Positions 1-9,074 of a DNA stretch of 64,000 bases are shown in pieces. Source of the DNA: Clostridium sp. GTDB lineage: Bacteria > Bacillota > Clostridia > Lachnospirales > Lachnospiraceae. The stretch is from positions 1 to 64,000 of the forward strand of contig JAGZZT010000001.1 of the NCBI GenBank assembly GCA_018377235.1, read 5' to 3'. The notes beneath the pieces were generated by a model, which made no database searches, was not told where the DNA came from, and worked only from the letters and a program-made list of their open reading frames with translations. The translations under genes were made by a program, and so were the position numbers. Each line of letters starts with the position of its first letter. Position 1 is the stretch's first letter.

Positions 1-49
1 TAATGCGTTTAGGAGGCTTCTTATAGATGTATTTTATTACAACGAAAAG

Positions 50-86
50 AATGTTGGAAGTGTGTTTTTTCGCACACCCCAACATT
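50..86. repeat. Hairpin-forming inverted repeat upstream of ileS leader
   Basis: The arms AATGTTGG (50-57) and CCAACATT (79-86) are perfect complements, and GTGTG/CACAC-type pairing continues inward around a T-rich loop. No U-tract follows on the plus strand, so it is not a canonical terminator. It lies before any gene in the window and may be the 3' end of an upstream unit. Function unknown. Confidence 0.5.
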
Positions 87-109
87 CAGTATAGAACCAA
101 ATTTTTTAT

Positions 110-185
110 GACTGCCGGAAGGACTGCGTAAAAGAGATTGGAAACATGATTTCCATATCTTTGGACAAGCAGACTTCCGGCAGTC
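110..185 (+). other. 76-nt imperfect inverted repeat, possible terminator or structured RNA
   Basis: GACTGCCGGAAG (110-121) is perfectly complementary to CTTCCGGCAGTC (174-185). A second stem nests inside it (GACTGC-like and TGGAAA/TTTCCA pairing around a CATGA loop), so nearly the whole element can fold into one long rod. TTTT follows directly. It could be the terminator of the gene upstream of the window or a small structured transcript. I see no open reading frame in it. The first 210 bases otherwise hold no supportable gene. Confidence 0.5.
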
Positions 186-212
186 TTTTGCAGTCAGATA
201 AAGGAATATTAG

Positions 213-241
213 TTGACTTTTGCTTCTAAACTGTTTAAAAT
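213..241 (+). promoter_or_regulatory. Sigma-A promoter of the ileS T-box leader
   Basis: TTGACT (213-218), a 17-bp spacer and TAAAAT (236-241) lie just upstream of the T-box leader. Near-consensus boxes and the position immediately before a structured leader make this the likely ileS promoter. Confidence 0.7.
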
Positions 242-248
242 AGTACAA

Positions 249-562
249 TGTACAAGTAATTTTATATGTTTAGACCAGAAAGACTGTGACGGAGACAGTA
301 GGGCTTTACGAAAGGCAAAGCGAGGCAGGGATGGTGAGAGCCTGCTGCGAGTAGAAAAGCGCTGAATATCACTCCTGAGTTGCAGGCTGAACGGAGCGGC
401 CTTTTTGATTACAGCTGAGTGAGAATCAAAACAGGCAGAAAAGCTTCCCATTAAGCTGAGCCGGTGTCCGCCGTTAGAGGGAGCGCATATGAAGTATGCA
501 GTAACAGGTGGTAAAACGAAGTGATTGACAGCCTTCGTCCTTTTACAGGACGGAGGCTTTTT
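249..562 (+). promoter_or_regulatory. T-box leader, isoleucine-specific
   Basis: This is a long structured leader directly before an aminoacyl-tRNA synthetase gene. The T-box core is recognisable at 503-521 (AACAGGTGGTAAAACGAAG), which resembles the family consensus AGGGTGGNACCGCG, and it is followed by an intrinsic terminator at 531-562. The specifier context GAATATCAC at 364-372 offers ATC (368-370), an isoleucine codon, matching the downstream ileS. In this family uncharged tRNA pairs with the specifier and with the T-box bulge, stabilises the antiterminator and allows transcription into the gene. The exact transcript start (about 249) and stem I folding are inferred. Confidence 0.88.
531..562 (+). 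terminator. Regulated terminator of the ileS T-box
   Basis: GCCTTCGTCC (531-540) pairs with GGACGGAGGC (548-557) around TTTTACA, followed by TTTTT. The 5' arm overlaps the 3' side of the antiterminator, as expected for T-box control. Confidence 0.85.
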
Positions 563-608
563 ACGCTTTCTGCATACACAAATATTCACCAGACAGGAGG
601 AAGAAAAC

Positions 609-3600
609 ATGTACGACAAGGTCTCTACTGACATGAATTTTGTGGAGAGAGAAAAAAAGACAGAAAAATTTTGGGCTGATAATCAAATTTTTGAAAAGAG
701 TATTGAAAGCCGCAAGCAGGGTCCGACCTATACATTCTACGATGGTCCGCCTACAGCTAATGGAAAGCCTCACATCGGCCACGTTTTAACGCGGGTTATC
801 AAGGATATGATTCCGAGATACCGCACAATGAAGGGCTACATGGTTCCGAGAAAGGCTGGATGGGATACCCACGGGCTTCCGGTGGAGCTGGAGGTTGAGA
901 AGATGCTGGGCTTGGACGGAAAGGAACAGATCGAGCAGTACGGCCTGGAGCCGTTTATTGGGCACTGCAAGGAGAGCGTCTGGAAATACAAGGGCATGTG
1001 GGAGGATTTCTCTGCAACCGTTGGTTTCTGGGCTGATATGGATCACCCATACGTTACCTATCACAATGACTTTATTGAATCTGAGTGGTGGGCTCTGAAG
1101 CAGATCTGGGAGAAGGGACTTCTCTACAAGGGATTTAAAATTGTACCTTACTGCCCGCGCTGCGGAACTCCTCTGTCCAGCCATGAGGTAGCCCAGGGCT
1201 ACAAGGATGTAAAGGAACGTTCTGCTATCGCCAAGTTTAAGGTGAAGGGAGAAGACGCGTATATCCTGGCATGGACTACAACTCCGTGGACACTGCCTTC
1301 CAACGTGGCTCTCTGCGTGCATCCGGATGAGACCTATGTGAAGGTTCAGATGAAAGAGGACGGCACTGTTTATTACATGGCCGAGGCTCTCTGCAATACA
1401 GTTCTTGGAGAGGGAACTTATGAAGTGAGGGAATCCTTCTCTGGAGAGGATTTAGAGTACAAGGAGTATGAGCCGTTATTTGACTGTGCAGGAGAAATCT
1501 GTGCCAAGCAGCGTAAAAAGGCATACTTTGTAGTATGTGATACCTATGTTACTCTTACAGACGGTACAGGAGTGGTTCACATTGCCCCTGCCTTCGGTGA
1601 GGACGACAGCAAGGTGGGAAGAAAGTATGACCTTCCGTTTGTACAGCTGGTAGACGCTAAGGGAGAGATGACAAAGGAGACTCCATGGCCAGGCACCTTC
1701 TGCAAGAAGGCAGATCCGCTTGTTCTCAAGGATCTGGACGAGAGAGGCCTCTTATTCTCCGCTCCGAATTTTGAGCACAGCTATCCTCACTGCTGGAGAT
1801 GCGATACTCCGCTGATCTACTATGCAAGAGAATCCTGGTTCATCAAGATGACAGCAGTAAAGGACGATCTGATCCGCAATAACAACACCATTAACTGGAT
1901 TCCGGAGAGCATTGGAAAGGGACGTTTCGGCGACTGGCTGGAGAATGTACAGGACTGGGGCGTTTCCAGAAACCGTTACTGGGGAACTCCTCTCAATATC
2001 TGGGAGTGCGAGTGTGGATGCCAGCATTCTATCGGAAGCATTGAGGAATTAAAGAGCATGTCTGACAACTGTCCGGATGATATTGAACTGCACCGTCCAT
2101 TTATTGATGCAGTGACTATCAGATGTCCGAAGTGCGGCAAGGAGATGCACCGAGTTCCTGAGGTAATTGACTGCTGGTTTGATTCTGGCTCTATGCCGTT
2201 TGCACAGCATCATTACCCATTTGAGAACCAGGATCTGTTTGAGCAGCAGTTCCCGGCAGACTTTATCTCTGAGGCGGTGGATCAGACGAGAGGATGGTTC
2301 TACTCTCTGCTGGCAATTTCCACGCTGCTCTTTAACAAGGCCCCATATAAGAATGTTATCGTGCTGGGACATGTGCAGGATGAGAACGGCCAGAAGATGA
2401 GTAAGTCCAAGGGAAATGCAGTAGATCCCTTTGAGGCTCTGTCTACTTATGGCGCAGATGCTATCCGCTGGTATTTCTATATCAACAGCGCTCCATGGCT
2501 TCCGAACCGCTTCCACGGCAAGGCTGTTATGGAAGGACAGAGAAAGTTCATGGGAACTCTCTGGAATACCTACGCGTTCTTCGTTCTTTATGCAAACATC
2601 GATCAGTTCGATGCGACCAGGTACAGTCTGGAATACGATAAGCTGCCTGTTATGGATAAATGGCTGCTGTCCAAGTTAAATACTCTGGTAAAAGAGGTGG
2701 ATGACAATCTCGGGAACTACAGAATTCCGGAGGCTGCAAGAGCACTTCAGGATTTTGTGGACGACATGAGCAACTGGTATGTAAGAAGAAGCCGTGAGCG
2801 TTTCTGGGCAAAGGGCATGGAGCAGGATAAGATCAACGCGTACATGACGCTCTACACAGCTCTTGTGACAGTTTCCAAGACAGCTGCTCCGATGATTCCG
2901 TTTATGTGCGAGGATATCTATCAGAACCTGGTGAGAAAGATTGATAAGACGGCTCCGGAAAGCGTTCATCTGTGCAGCTTCCCAGAGGTTCAGGAAGGCT
3001 TTATCGATAAGGAGCTGGAAGCGTACATGGACGAGGTATTAAAGGTAGTCGTATTCGGCCGTGCCGCCAGAAATACGGCGAACATTAAGAACCGTCAGCC
3101 AATCGGAAAGATGTTCGTAAAGGCAGAGAGAAGCCTTCCGGAGTTCTACCAGGAGATCATTGAGGACGAGTTAAACGTAAAGAGCGTGGAATTCACAGAT
3201 GATGTGAGAGCTTTTACTTCCTACACCTTTAAGCCGCAGCTTCGTACTGTAGGGCCGAAATACGGAAAACAGCTGGGAAATATTAAGAAAGCACTTTCTG
3301 AGATTGACGGAAATTCCGCTATGGATACTTTAAAAGAGAAGGGAGCCTTAACCTTTGACTTTAACGGTGAGGAGGTTGTTCTCACAGAAGAGGATCTTCT
3401 GATCGATGCAGCTCAGGTGGAGGGATACGTTTCCGAGGGCGACAATACAGTGATGGTTGTTCTTGACACGAACCTGACTCCAGAACTCTTAGAGGAAGGA
3501 TTTGTGAGAGAGCTGATCAGCAAAATTCAGACTATGAGAAAGGAAGCCGGCTTCGAGGTCATGAACCACATTCGTGTGTTTGCAGAGGGCAATGAAAAGA

Positions 3601-3746
3601 TTTCCGCTGTTTTTGCAGCCCACGGCGAGGAAATTAAGAGCGAGGTTCTGGCAGACGAGATTGTGACTGGACAGACAGGCGGATACTCCAAGGAGTGGAG
3701 CATTAATGGTGAAAAGGTAGTGCTCGGCGTAGAAAAAACAGCGTAG
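609..3746 (+). CDS. ileS: Isoleucyl-tRNA synthetase
   Basis: The enzyme charges tRNA-Ile with isoleucine in the cytoplasm. At 1045 residues it has the size of the long, eukaryote-like IleRS class. The HIGH signature is at residues 55-58 (PHIGH), the KMSKS loop is at about 596-600, and the editing (CP1) domain carries a WTTTPWTLPSN motif. Several CxxC pairs suggest zinc sites. The frame is open upstream to 525, but that stretch lies in the T-box terminator; the ATG at 609 has AGGAGG eight bases before it and gives the family N-terminus. Expression should respond to uncharged tRNA-Ile through the leader. A weak GC hairpin follows the stop, then glgP. The long class is often associated with mupirocin tolerance; whether that holds here is inference. 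Confidence 0.97.
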   Translation: MYDKVSTDMNFVEREKKTEKFWADNQIFEKSIESRKQGPTYTFYDGPPTANGKPHIGHVLTRVIKDMIPRYRTMKGYMVPRKAGWDTHGLPVELEVEKMLGLDGKEQIEQYGLEPFIGHCKESVWKYKGMWEDFSATVGFWADMDHPYVTYHNDFIESEWWALKQIWEKGLLYKGFKIVPYCPRCGTPLSSHEVAQGYKDVKERSAIAKFKVKGEDAYILAWTTTPWTLPSNVALCVHPDETYVKVQMKEDGTVYYMAEALCNTVLGEGTYEVRESFSGEDLEYKEYEPLFDCAGEICAKQRKKAYFVVCDTYVTLTDGTGVVHIAPAFGEDDSKVGRKYDLPFVQLVDAKGEMTKETPWPGTFCKKADPLVLKDLDERGLLFSAPNFEHSYPHCWRCDTPLIYYARESWFIKMTAVKDDLIRNNNTINWIPESIGKGRFGDWLENVQDWGVSRNRYWGTPLNIWECECGCQHSIGSIEELKSMSDNCPDDIELHRPFIDAVTIRCPKCGKEMHRVPEVIDCWFDSGSMPFAQHHYPFENQDLFEQQFPADFISEAVDQTRGWFYSLLAISTLLFNKAPYKNVIVLGHVQDENGQKMSKSKGNAVDPFEALSTYGADAIRWYFYINSAPWLPNRFHGKAVMEGQRKFMGTLWNTYAFFVLYANIDQFDATRYSLEYDKLPVMDKWLLSKLNTLVKEVDDNLGNYRIPEAARALQDFVDDMSNWYVRRSRERFWAKGMEQDKINAYMTLYTALVTVSKTAAPMIPFMCEDIYQNLVRKIDKTAPESVHLCSFPEVQEGFIDKELEAYMDEVLKVVVFGRAARNTANIKNRQPIGKMFVKAERSLPEFYQEIIEDELNVKSVEFTDDVRAFTSYTFKPQLRTVGPKYGKQLGNIKKALSEIDGNSAMDTLKEKGALTFDFNGEEVVLTEEDLLIDAAQVEGYVSEGDNTVMVVLDTNLTPELLEEGFVRELISKIQTMRKEAGFEVMNHIRVFAEGNEKISAVFAAHGEEIKSEVLADEIVTGQTGGYSKEWSINGEKVVLGVEKTA

Positions 3747-3768
3747 CCAGCGCTGGAAAAAGCTGACA

Positions 3769-3791
3769 GGCGGGATTGTATATATCCCGCC
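3769..3791 (+). terminator. GC-rich hairpin after ileS
   Basis: GGCGGGAT (3769-3776) pairs with ATCCCGCC (3784-3791). The U-tract is poor (TTGGCC), so this is at best a weak terminator or an mRNA-stabilising hairpin between ileS and glgP. Confidence 0.45.
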
Positions 3792-3831
3792 TTGGCCGAA
3801 AAGCGGAAAATGCTTGTTAGGAGGATGGAAA

Positions 3832-6282
3832 ATGCAGACCTTTGATAAGGAAACATTGAAAGAAAGCATTATCGACAATATGAAGAACCTGTACCGGAAG
3901 ACCATTGATGAGGCTGAGCCTCAGCAGGTTTACCAGGCAGTTGCCTATGCGGTTAAGGACGTGATTATTGACCAGTGGATTGCAACGCATAAGGCCTACG
4001 ATGAAAACGACGCAAAAATTGTATATTATCTGTCCATGGAGTTTTTGATGGGACGGGCGCTGGGAAACAATATAATCAATATTGGAGCTCAGAAGGAGAT
4101 CCGGGAGGCTCTGACAGAGCTGGGCTTTGACTTAAACGTCATTGAGGATCAGGAGCCGGATCCAGCTCTTGGAAATGGAGGCCTGGGAAGACTGGCCGCC
4201 TGTTTTTTAGACTCCCTGGCTACCCTGGGTTATCCGGCATATGGCTGCGGAATCCGCTATCATTACGGTATGTTTAAGCAGAAGATTGAGAACGGATATC
4301 AGATTGAAGTTCCGGATGAGTGGCTGAAAAACGGCTATCCCTTTGAGCTGCGCCGGGCAGAGTACGCTACAGAGGTAAAGTTTGGCGGCTATGTAAAGAC
4401 AGTCTGGGAGAACGGAAGAAACAAATTCATTCAGGAGGGATACCGCTCTGTTATGGCAATTCCCTATGATATGCCGATTGTCGGGTATGGCAACAACATG
4501 GTCAACACACTCCGCATATGGGACGCGCAGCCGTTAAATTCCTTCAGTCTTCAGGCCTTTGACAAGGGAGACTACCAGAAGGCGGTAGAAGAGGAAAATC
4601 TGGCGAAAAATCTGGTGGAGGTGCTTTATCCAAATGACAACCATTATTCCGGTAAGGAGCTTCGCTTAAAGCAGCAGTATTTCTTTATTTCTGCCAGTGT
4701 ACAGCGGGCAGTAGCCAAGTATAAAGAAAACCACAGCGATATTCATAAGCTGCCGGAGAAGGTGATTTTCCAGTTAAACGATACCCATCCTACGGTGGCT
4801 ATCGCAGAGCTTATGAGAATTCTTCTGGATGTGGAAGGACTGGAGTGGGACGAGGCCTGGGATATCACAACGAAGTGCTGTGCCTACACCAACCACACCA
4901 TTATGTCTGAGGCTCTGGAAAAATGGCCCATTGAGCTGTTTTCACGCCTTCTTCCCCGTATCTATCAGATCGTGGAAGAGATTAACCGCCGCTTTTTAAT
5001 TGAGGTAGAGAGACGATATCCGGGCAACTATGAGAAGGTAAAGAAAATGGCTATCATCTTTGACGGACAGGTAAAGATGGCTCATCTGGCGATTGTAGCC
5101 GGTTTTTCCGTCAACGGCGTGGCAAGACTCCATACAGAGATTTTAAAGAATCAGGAGCTGAGGGACTTCTATGAAATGATGCCGGAGAAGTTTAATAATA
5201 AGACAAACGGCATTACCCAGAGGCGTTTCCTGCTTCATGGAAATCCGGAGCTGGCCGCATGGGTGACAGATAAGATCGGAAGCGAGTGGATTACAGACCT
5301 TTCCAAGATTGGGAAGCTCAAAATCTATGCAGATGATAAGAAATGCCAGCAGGAGTTTATGAATATTAAGTATCATAATAAGCTGCGTCTGGCAAAATAT
5401 ATCAAGGAGCATAATGGAATTGATGTGGATCCAAGATCTATTTTCGATGTCCAGGTTAAGCGGCTTCATGAGTACAAGAGGCAGCTGCTGAATATCCTCC
5501 ATATCATGTACCTGTACAACCAGCTGAAGGACAATCCGAACATGGAAATGGTTCCCAGAACCTTTATCTTCGGAGCTAAGGCGGCTGCAGGCTATCAGAT
5601 TGCCAAGAAAACGATTAAGCTTATCAACTCTGTTGCCAATGTGATCAACAACGATCGCTCTATCAACGGAAAGATCAAGGTTGTGTTTATTGAGGACTAC
5701 CGTGTTTCCAACGCAGAGCTGATTTTTGCCGCAGCTGACGTCAGCGAGCAGATTTCCACTGCCAGCAAGGAGGCATCCGGCACAGGCAATATGAAGTTCA
5801 TGTTAAACGGCGCCCTGACGCTGGGAACCATGGACGGAGCCAATGTGGAGATCGTGGAGGAGGTAGGGCAGGAAAACGCCTTTATTTTCGGACTCTCCTC
5901 TGATGAGGTTATTGGATATGAGAACAACGGCGGTTACAATCCAGTTGAAATTTTCAACACAGACCAGGAGATCAGAAGAGTGCTGATGCAGCTGATCAAT
6001 GGTTACTTTGCTCCTGAGAATCCAGAGCTGTTCCGAGATATTTATAACTCTCTCCTAAATACAAAGAACAGCGCAAAGGCTGACACATACTTTATTCTGA
6101 AGGATTTCCGCTCCTATGCAGAGGCTCAGAAGAGAGTGGAGGAGGCCTACAAGAACGAGGACTGGTGGGCAAAAGCGGCTCTGTTAAACACAGCCAGCGC
6201 AGGCAAGTTCTCTTCCGACAGAACGATTGAAGAGTATGTAAAGGACATCTGGCATCTGAAAAAGATACAGGTAGAATTGTAG
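3832..6282 (+). CDS. glgP: Glycogen/alpha-glucan phosphorylase
   Basis: Phosphorolyses alpha-1,4-glucan (glycogen or maltodextrin) to glucose 1-phosphate. The 816 residues are full family length (GT35). The pyridoxal-phosphate lysine motif EASGTGNMKFMLNG is present with the Schiff-base lysine near residue 655, and the conserved N-terminal signature GNGGLGRLAACFLDSLATL is intact. The start ATG has AGGAGG (3819-3824) seven bases upstream; an in-frame TTG further upstream lies before that site and is unlikely. The gene stands alone between a weak hairpin and a strong terminator, with no other glycogen genes nearby, so the substrate cannot be narrowed by context. Confidence 0.96.
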   Translation: MQTFDKETLKESIIDNMKNLYRKTIDEAEPQQVYQAVAYAVKDVIIDQWIATHKAYDENDAKIVYYLSMEFLMGRALGNNIINIGAQKEIREALTELGFDLNVIEDQEPDPALGNGGLGRLAACFLDSLATLGYPAYGCGIRYHYGMFKQKIENGYQIEVPDEWLKNGYPFELRRAEYATEVKFGGYVKTVWENGRNKFIQEGYRSVMAIPYDMPIVGYGNNMVNTLRIWDAQPLNSFSLQAFDKGDYQKAVEEENLAKNLVEVLYPNDNHYSGKELRLKQQYFFISASVQRAVAKYKENHSDIHKLPEKVIFQLNDTHPTVAIAELMRILLDVEGLEWDEAWDITTKCCAYTNHTIMSEALEKWPIELFSRLLPRIYQIVEEINRRFLIEVERRYPGNYEKVKKMAIIFDGQVKMAHLAIVAGFSVNGVARLHTEILKNQELRDFYEMMPEKFNNKTNGITQRRFLLHGNPELAAWVTDKIGSEWITDLSKIGKLKIYADDKKCQQEFMNIKYHNKLRLAKYIKEHNGIDVDPRSIFDVQVKRLHEYKRQLLNILHIMYLYNQLKDNPNMEMVPRTFIFGAKAAAGYQIAKKTIKLINSVANVINNDRSINGKIKVVFIEDYRVSNAELIFAAADVSEQISTASKEASGTGNMKFMLNGALTLGTMDGANVEIVEEVGQENAFIFGLSSDEVIGYENNGGYNPVEIFNTDQEIRRVLMQLINGYFAPENPELFRDIYNSLLNTKNSAKADTYFILKDFRSYAEAQKRVEEAYKNEDWWAKAALLNTASAGKFSSDRTIEEYVKDIWHLKKIQVEL

Positions 6283-6300
6283 AAAATATTCTGACTATAT

Positions 6301-6355
6301 AGAAAGAAGGAACTGTTTTGCTCCGGCAGGGGCAGAACAGTTCCTTCTTTCTTTG
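6301..6355 (+). terminator. Terminator after glgP
   Basis: AGAAAGAAGGAACTGTT (6301-6317) is perfectly complementary to AACAGTTCCTTCTTTCT (6336-6352) and is followed by TT. The long AG/CT-rich stem lies 18 bases after the glgP stop. Confidence 0.8.
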
Positions 6356-6479
6356 GGTGCACACAAGGAAAAAGTTTTCTCATGTATCTGCTGTTTTCTT
6401 CTGGTCATAAATCATAAAACCTGCACATAAACTGTTAGGAGTATTGATATCGTATAAAATAATAAAGGAGAGATTTTCC

Positions 6480-7400
6480 ATGAAACAGACTGCAGCTCTG
6501 TGTATCAGCCTACTACTATTTCCCTATCTGTTTACTCTGGCATGGACAGGCAGGGCAGGGGAAATGATTCAGATGGAAAGCAGCGCTGCGGAAAAGCGGA
6601 TGGTAATATTGGATCGGGGCGGTGAAGGATACCCTGTCTCTGCTGAGGACTATATTATTGGAATGGCAGCTATGCAGATACCTGCTGATTATGAGAAAGA
6701 GACTGTAAAAGCTCAGATGATCATTGCCAGAACATATCTTTACAGCCTGATGGGAGAGGAGAATTCCATTCCGGAGTCTGCCATTGACGCCGATATTATG
6801 ACAGAGGGAGAAATGAGAAAAGCGTGGGGAAAGGAAAACTTTCTGGATTACTATCAAAAGTTTGCTGATGCAGCCAGAGAGACAAAAGGAACGATCATAG
6901 CTTTTGATGGAGCGCCGATTGAGCCTTTATTTCATAAAATCAGTGCAGGAAAAACCAGGACAGGAGATAGTCTTCATCCTTATCTGGTTTCTGTGGACTG
7001 CGGAAATGATGTGGAGGCAGAAGGATACTTGACGGCAGTGAGCTTCACTCCGGAAGAATTCTGCAGGCGTCTGAATGAGATGGATGATTCTTTGCAGCTT
7101 GTGCCGGATGAGGCCTTCCAAAGTCTTCAGATTGTGGAACGAGATAAAGCCGGGTATGTCATTCAGGCGAAAGCGGGAGAAAAGCTTTACTCAGGAGAGA
7201 AGATTCAATATGCGCTGGGACTTAAGTCAGCGGCCTTTTCTTTTGAGAAGATGGAAGGAAGCATCCGCTGCCTGGTCAAAGGAGAAGGACACGGTTACGG
7301 TTTTGATCAGTGGGGAGCCAATGAGAAGGCCAAAGAAGGATATATGGCAGAGGATCTGCTGAACTATTATTATAAAAATATTGATCTGATTTTTGAATAA
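6480..7400 (+). CDS. spoIID: Stage II sporulation protein D (SpoIID)
   Basis: SpoIID is the membrane-bound peptidoglycan lytic enzyme of the engulfment complex. The 306-residue product has an N-terminal hydrophobic segment (about 3-22), the SpoIID/LytB domain with GMAAMQIPADYEKETVKAQ (61-79) followed by an ART motif, a Cys-containing central part and a C-terminal GHGYGFDQWGANEKAKEG motif. Start: ATG 6480 with AAAGGAG 9-10 bases upstream; an earlier in-frame ATG at 6444 has no such site. The next gene is spoIIQ, the usual clostridial pairing. Odd point: the catalytic glutamate expected in the first motif (family form AAEMP) is Gln66 here. A mother-cell sigma-E type promoter would be expected, but I cannot define one confidently (CATAAACT at 6426 and CGTATAAA at 6451 are weak candidates). 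Confidence 0.92.
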   Translation: MKQTAALCISLLLFPYLFTLAWTGRAGEMIQMESSAAEKRMVILDRGGEGYPVSAEDYIIGMAAMQIPADYEKETVKAQMIIARTYLYSLMGEENSIPESAIDADIMTEGEMRKAWGKENFLDYYQKFADAARETKGTIIAFDGAPIEPLFHKISAGKTRTGDSLHPYLVSVDCGNDVEAEGYLTAVSFTPEEFCRRLNEMDDSLQLVPDEAFQSLQIVERDKAGYVIQAKAGEKLYSGEKIQYALGLKSAAFSFEKMEGSIRCLVKGEGHGYGFDQWGANEKAKEGYMAEDLLNYYYKNIDLIFE

Positions 7401-7440
7401 GCCGCTTCGGTTTGGTAAGAATATTACCGAGGTGATAAGC

Positions 7441-8220
7441 GTGAAAGAGAAAATGAACCAGTTGTTCAAGGATAAAATTCTCCTTGGAATGATGGTGTTA
7501 GGCCTGCTGACTATTGTTGCCGCAGCAGGCGCAGTCAGATTCAGACAGGGAAACGACAGAGTGGAGGAAAATCCATATCTGGAGGTTCCGGAGACAGGCG
7601 GATATATTGTAGAGCAGGATCCGCGCACAGAGGAGAAAGAGGGAAAACAGGATGCAGAGGAAAACAGAGATGATATTAAGGTAGCGGGAAGCTCTGATGC
7701 TGAGTATTCCAAGGAGGACCGTCCTGCACGAGAGCCTTCAGGGGCAGGCAGGACAGAGAACAGTGAGGCCGCGTCAAAGACAGGAGCAAAGGCTCTGGCT
7801 CTCGACTTTAAGGAGGCGGATAAACTGGCCTGGCCTGTAACGGGGAATATTCTTCTGGATTACAGCATGGATGCGACCATTTATTTTCCTACGCTGGATC
7901 AGTATAAGTGCAATCCAGCGCTTATTATCCAGAGCGATGTAAGCAGCCCTGTACAGGCTCCGGCCAATGCAAGAGTGACAGAGTGTGGGGTAAATGAAGA
8001 AATTGGCAGCTATGTGGTCATGGATCTGGGAAACGAGTACACAGCTGTCTGCGGCCAGCTGAAGGACGTAAAAGCCCTGGAAGGAGAATACCTCTGCAAG
8101 GGAGATATTATCGGCTATGTAGCTGAGCCAACGAAATACTATGCTACAGAAGGAAATAACGTATTTTTTGAATTAAAACAGGGAGGACAGCCTGTAGACG
8201 CATTGGATTATCTGGAGTAA
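7441..8220 (+). CDS. spoIIQ: SpoIIQ-like LytM/M23-fold sporulation protein
   Basis: The 259-residue protein has a single N-terminal transmembrane segment (about 13-32), an acidic linker and a C-terminal M23/LytM-fold domain (about 145-257). Position directly after spoIID is the hallmark of spoIIQ, whose product in the forespore membrane pairs with SpoIIIAH in the mother cell to form the engulfment channel. The GTG start at 7441 follows GAGGTGAT (7429-7436), an excellent anti-SD match; an internal ATG at 7453 is the alternative. The M23 zinc ligands are not evident: the usual HxGxD region reads NPALIIQSDVSSPV and the HxHFE motif reads NNVFFEL, so the domain is probably structural. The classic downstream neighbour spoIIID is absent here. 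Confidence 0.85.
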   Translation: MKEKMNQLFKDKILLGMMVLGLLTIVAAAGAVRFRQGNDRVEENPYLEVPETGGYIVEQDPRTEEKEGKQDAEENRDDIKVAGSSDAEYSKEDRPAREPSGAGRTENSEAASKTGAKALALDFKEADKLAWPVTGNILLDYSMDATIYFPTLDQYKCNPALIIQSDVSSPVQAPANARVTECGVNEEIGSYVVMDLGNEYTAVCGQLKDVKALEGEYLCKGDIIGYVAEPTKYYATEGNNVFFELKQGGQPVDALDYLE

Positions 8221-8359
8221 AAAAAGTAAAAGACAGATCCACTGCTGTGATTAGAACTGCCAGCTGCACTTATATGCACTCATAAAAGGGAGAAAAGAGA
8301 TTTTTCAGTGACCTTTAATTGGAATCAGGAAAATTTCTTTTCTTCCTTTTGTTTTACAG

Positions 8360-8388
8360 TTGACATCTTACCAGGAAAAAGTTAAGAT
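8360..8388 (+). promoter_or_regulatory. Sigma-A promoter of the LUD-domain gene
   Basis: TTGACA (8360-8365), a 17-bp spacer and TAAGAT (8383-8388) lie 36 bases before the start codon at 8424. The rest of 8221-8423 is AT-rich with no gene. Confidence 0.6.
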
Positions 8389-8423
8389 CATAGAAGGATA
8401 AAAGAAGGGACGTGAACTAGAGA

Positions 8424-9017
8424 ATGAACCAGGAAGTGCTTAAGAAAAACTTTGAAGGGCACCAATTTAAGACCTCTTTTTTCGAGACAAAGGAGCAGGC
8501 AGCAGAATATCTGAAAGCCCAGATTAAAGGGCAGAGGGTGGCCTTCGGAGGCTCTGTTACTTTACAGGAGATGGGGCTTTTTGATGTGCTTTCAGAGGAA
8601 AATGAGGTAATATGGCATTGGAATAAACCAGGGACAGAAACGCTGGCAGAGGCCAGAGAGGCTCAGATCTACATAACAAGCGTTAATGGTGTGGCGGAGA
8701 CAGGAGAACTGGTAAATATCGATGGAACGGGAAACCGTGTCGCCCAGACTCTGTACGGCCCTGAAAAGGTTTATTTTGTGGTGGGGATGAATAAGATCGA
8801 GAAGGATTTAAATGCAGCCCTGTCCAGGGCCAGGAATGTGGCTGCTCCGCTAAATGCCCAAAGACTTAAAACTAATACTCCCTGCAGCCGGACAGGAGAA
8901 AGGTGCTTTGACTGCATCAGTGAGGCCCGTATCTGCCGGGCTACTGTGATTTTAGAACGGCCGACCTATGGTGTGAAGGCAGAGATCTTATTTGTGAACG
9001 AGGAGCTGGGATATTAG
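8424..9017 (+). CDS. LUD-domain protein (LutC/YkgG-related, DUF162)
   Basis: The 197-residue protein has the LUD fold seen in LutC and in the C-terminal part of LutB. Recognisable features are a GGSVTLQEMGL motif near residue 45 and a NIDGTGNRVAQTLYGPEKV stretch near 102-120. A Cys cluster occurs in the C-terminal third (TPCSRTGERCFDCISEARIC), which could hold an Fe-S or zinc site. In the Lut system such proteins take part in lactate oxidation, but no lutA or lutB is next to it, so this looks like the stand-alone LUD proteins common in Clostridia, whose role is not settled. Start ATG is preceded by GAAGGGA. It is followed after 57 bases by the CBS gene. Confidence 0.88.
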   Translation: MNQEVLKKNFEGHQFKTSFFETKEQAAEYLKAQIKGQRVAFGGSVTLQEMGLFDVLSEENEVIWHWNKPGTETLAEAREAQIYITSVNGVAETGELVNIDGTGNRVAQTLYGPEKVYFVVGMNKIEKDLNAALSRARNVAAPLNAQRLKTNTPCSRTGERCFDCISEARICRATVILERPTYGVKAEILFVNEELGY

Positions 9018-9074
9018 CGCATATTTTGATGCAGGAAGTGTTCTGCAGAACTGGAAGAAGGAGAGAATTACAGA

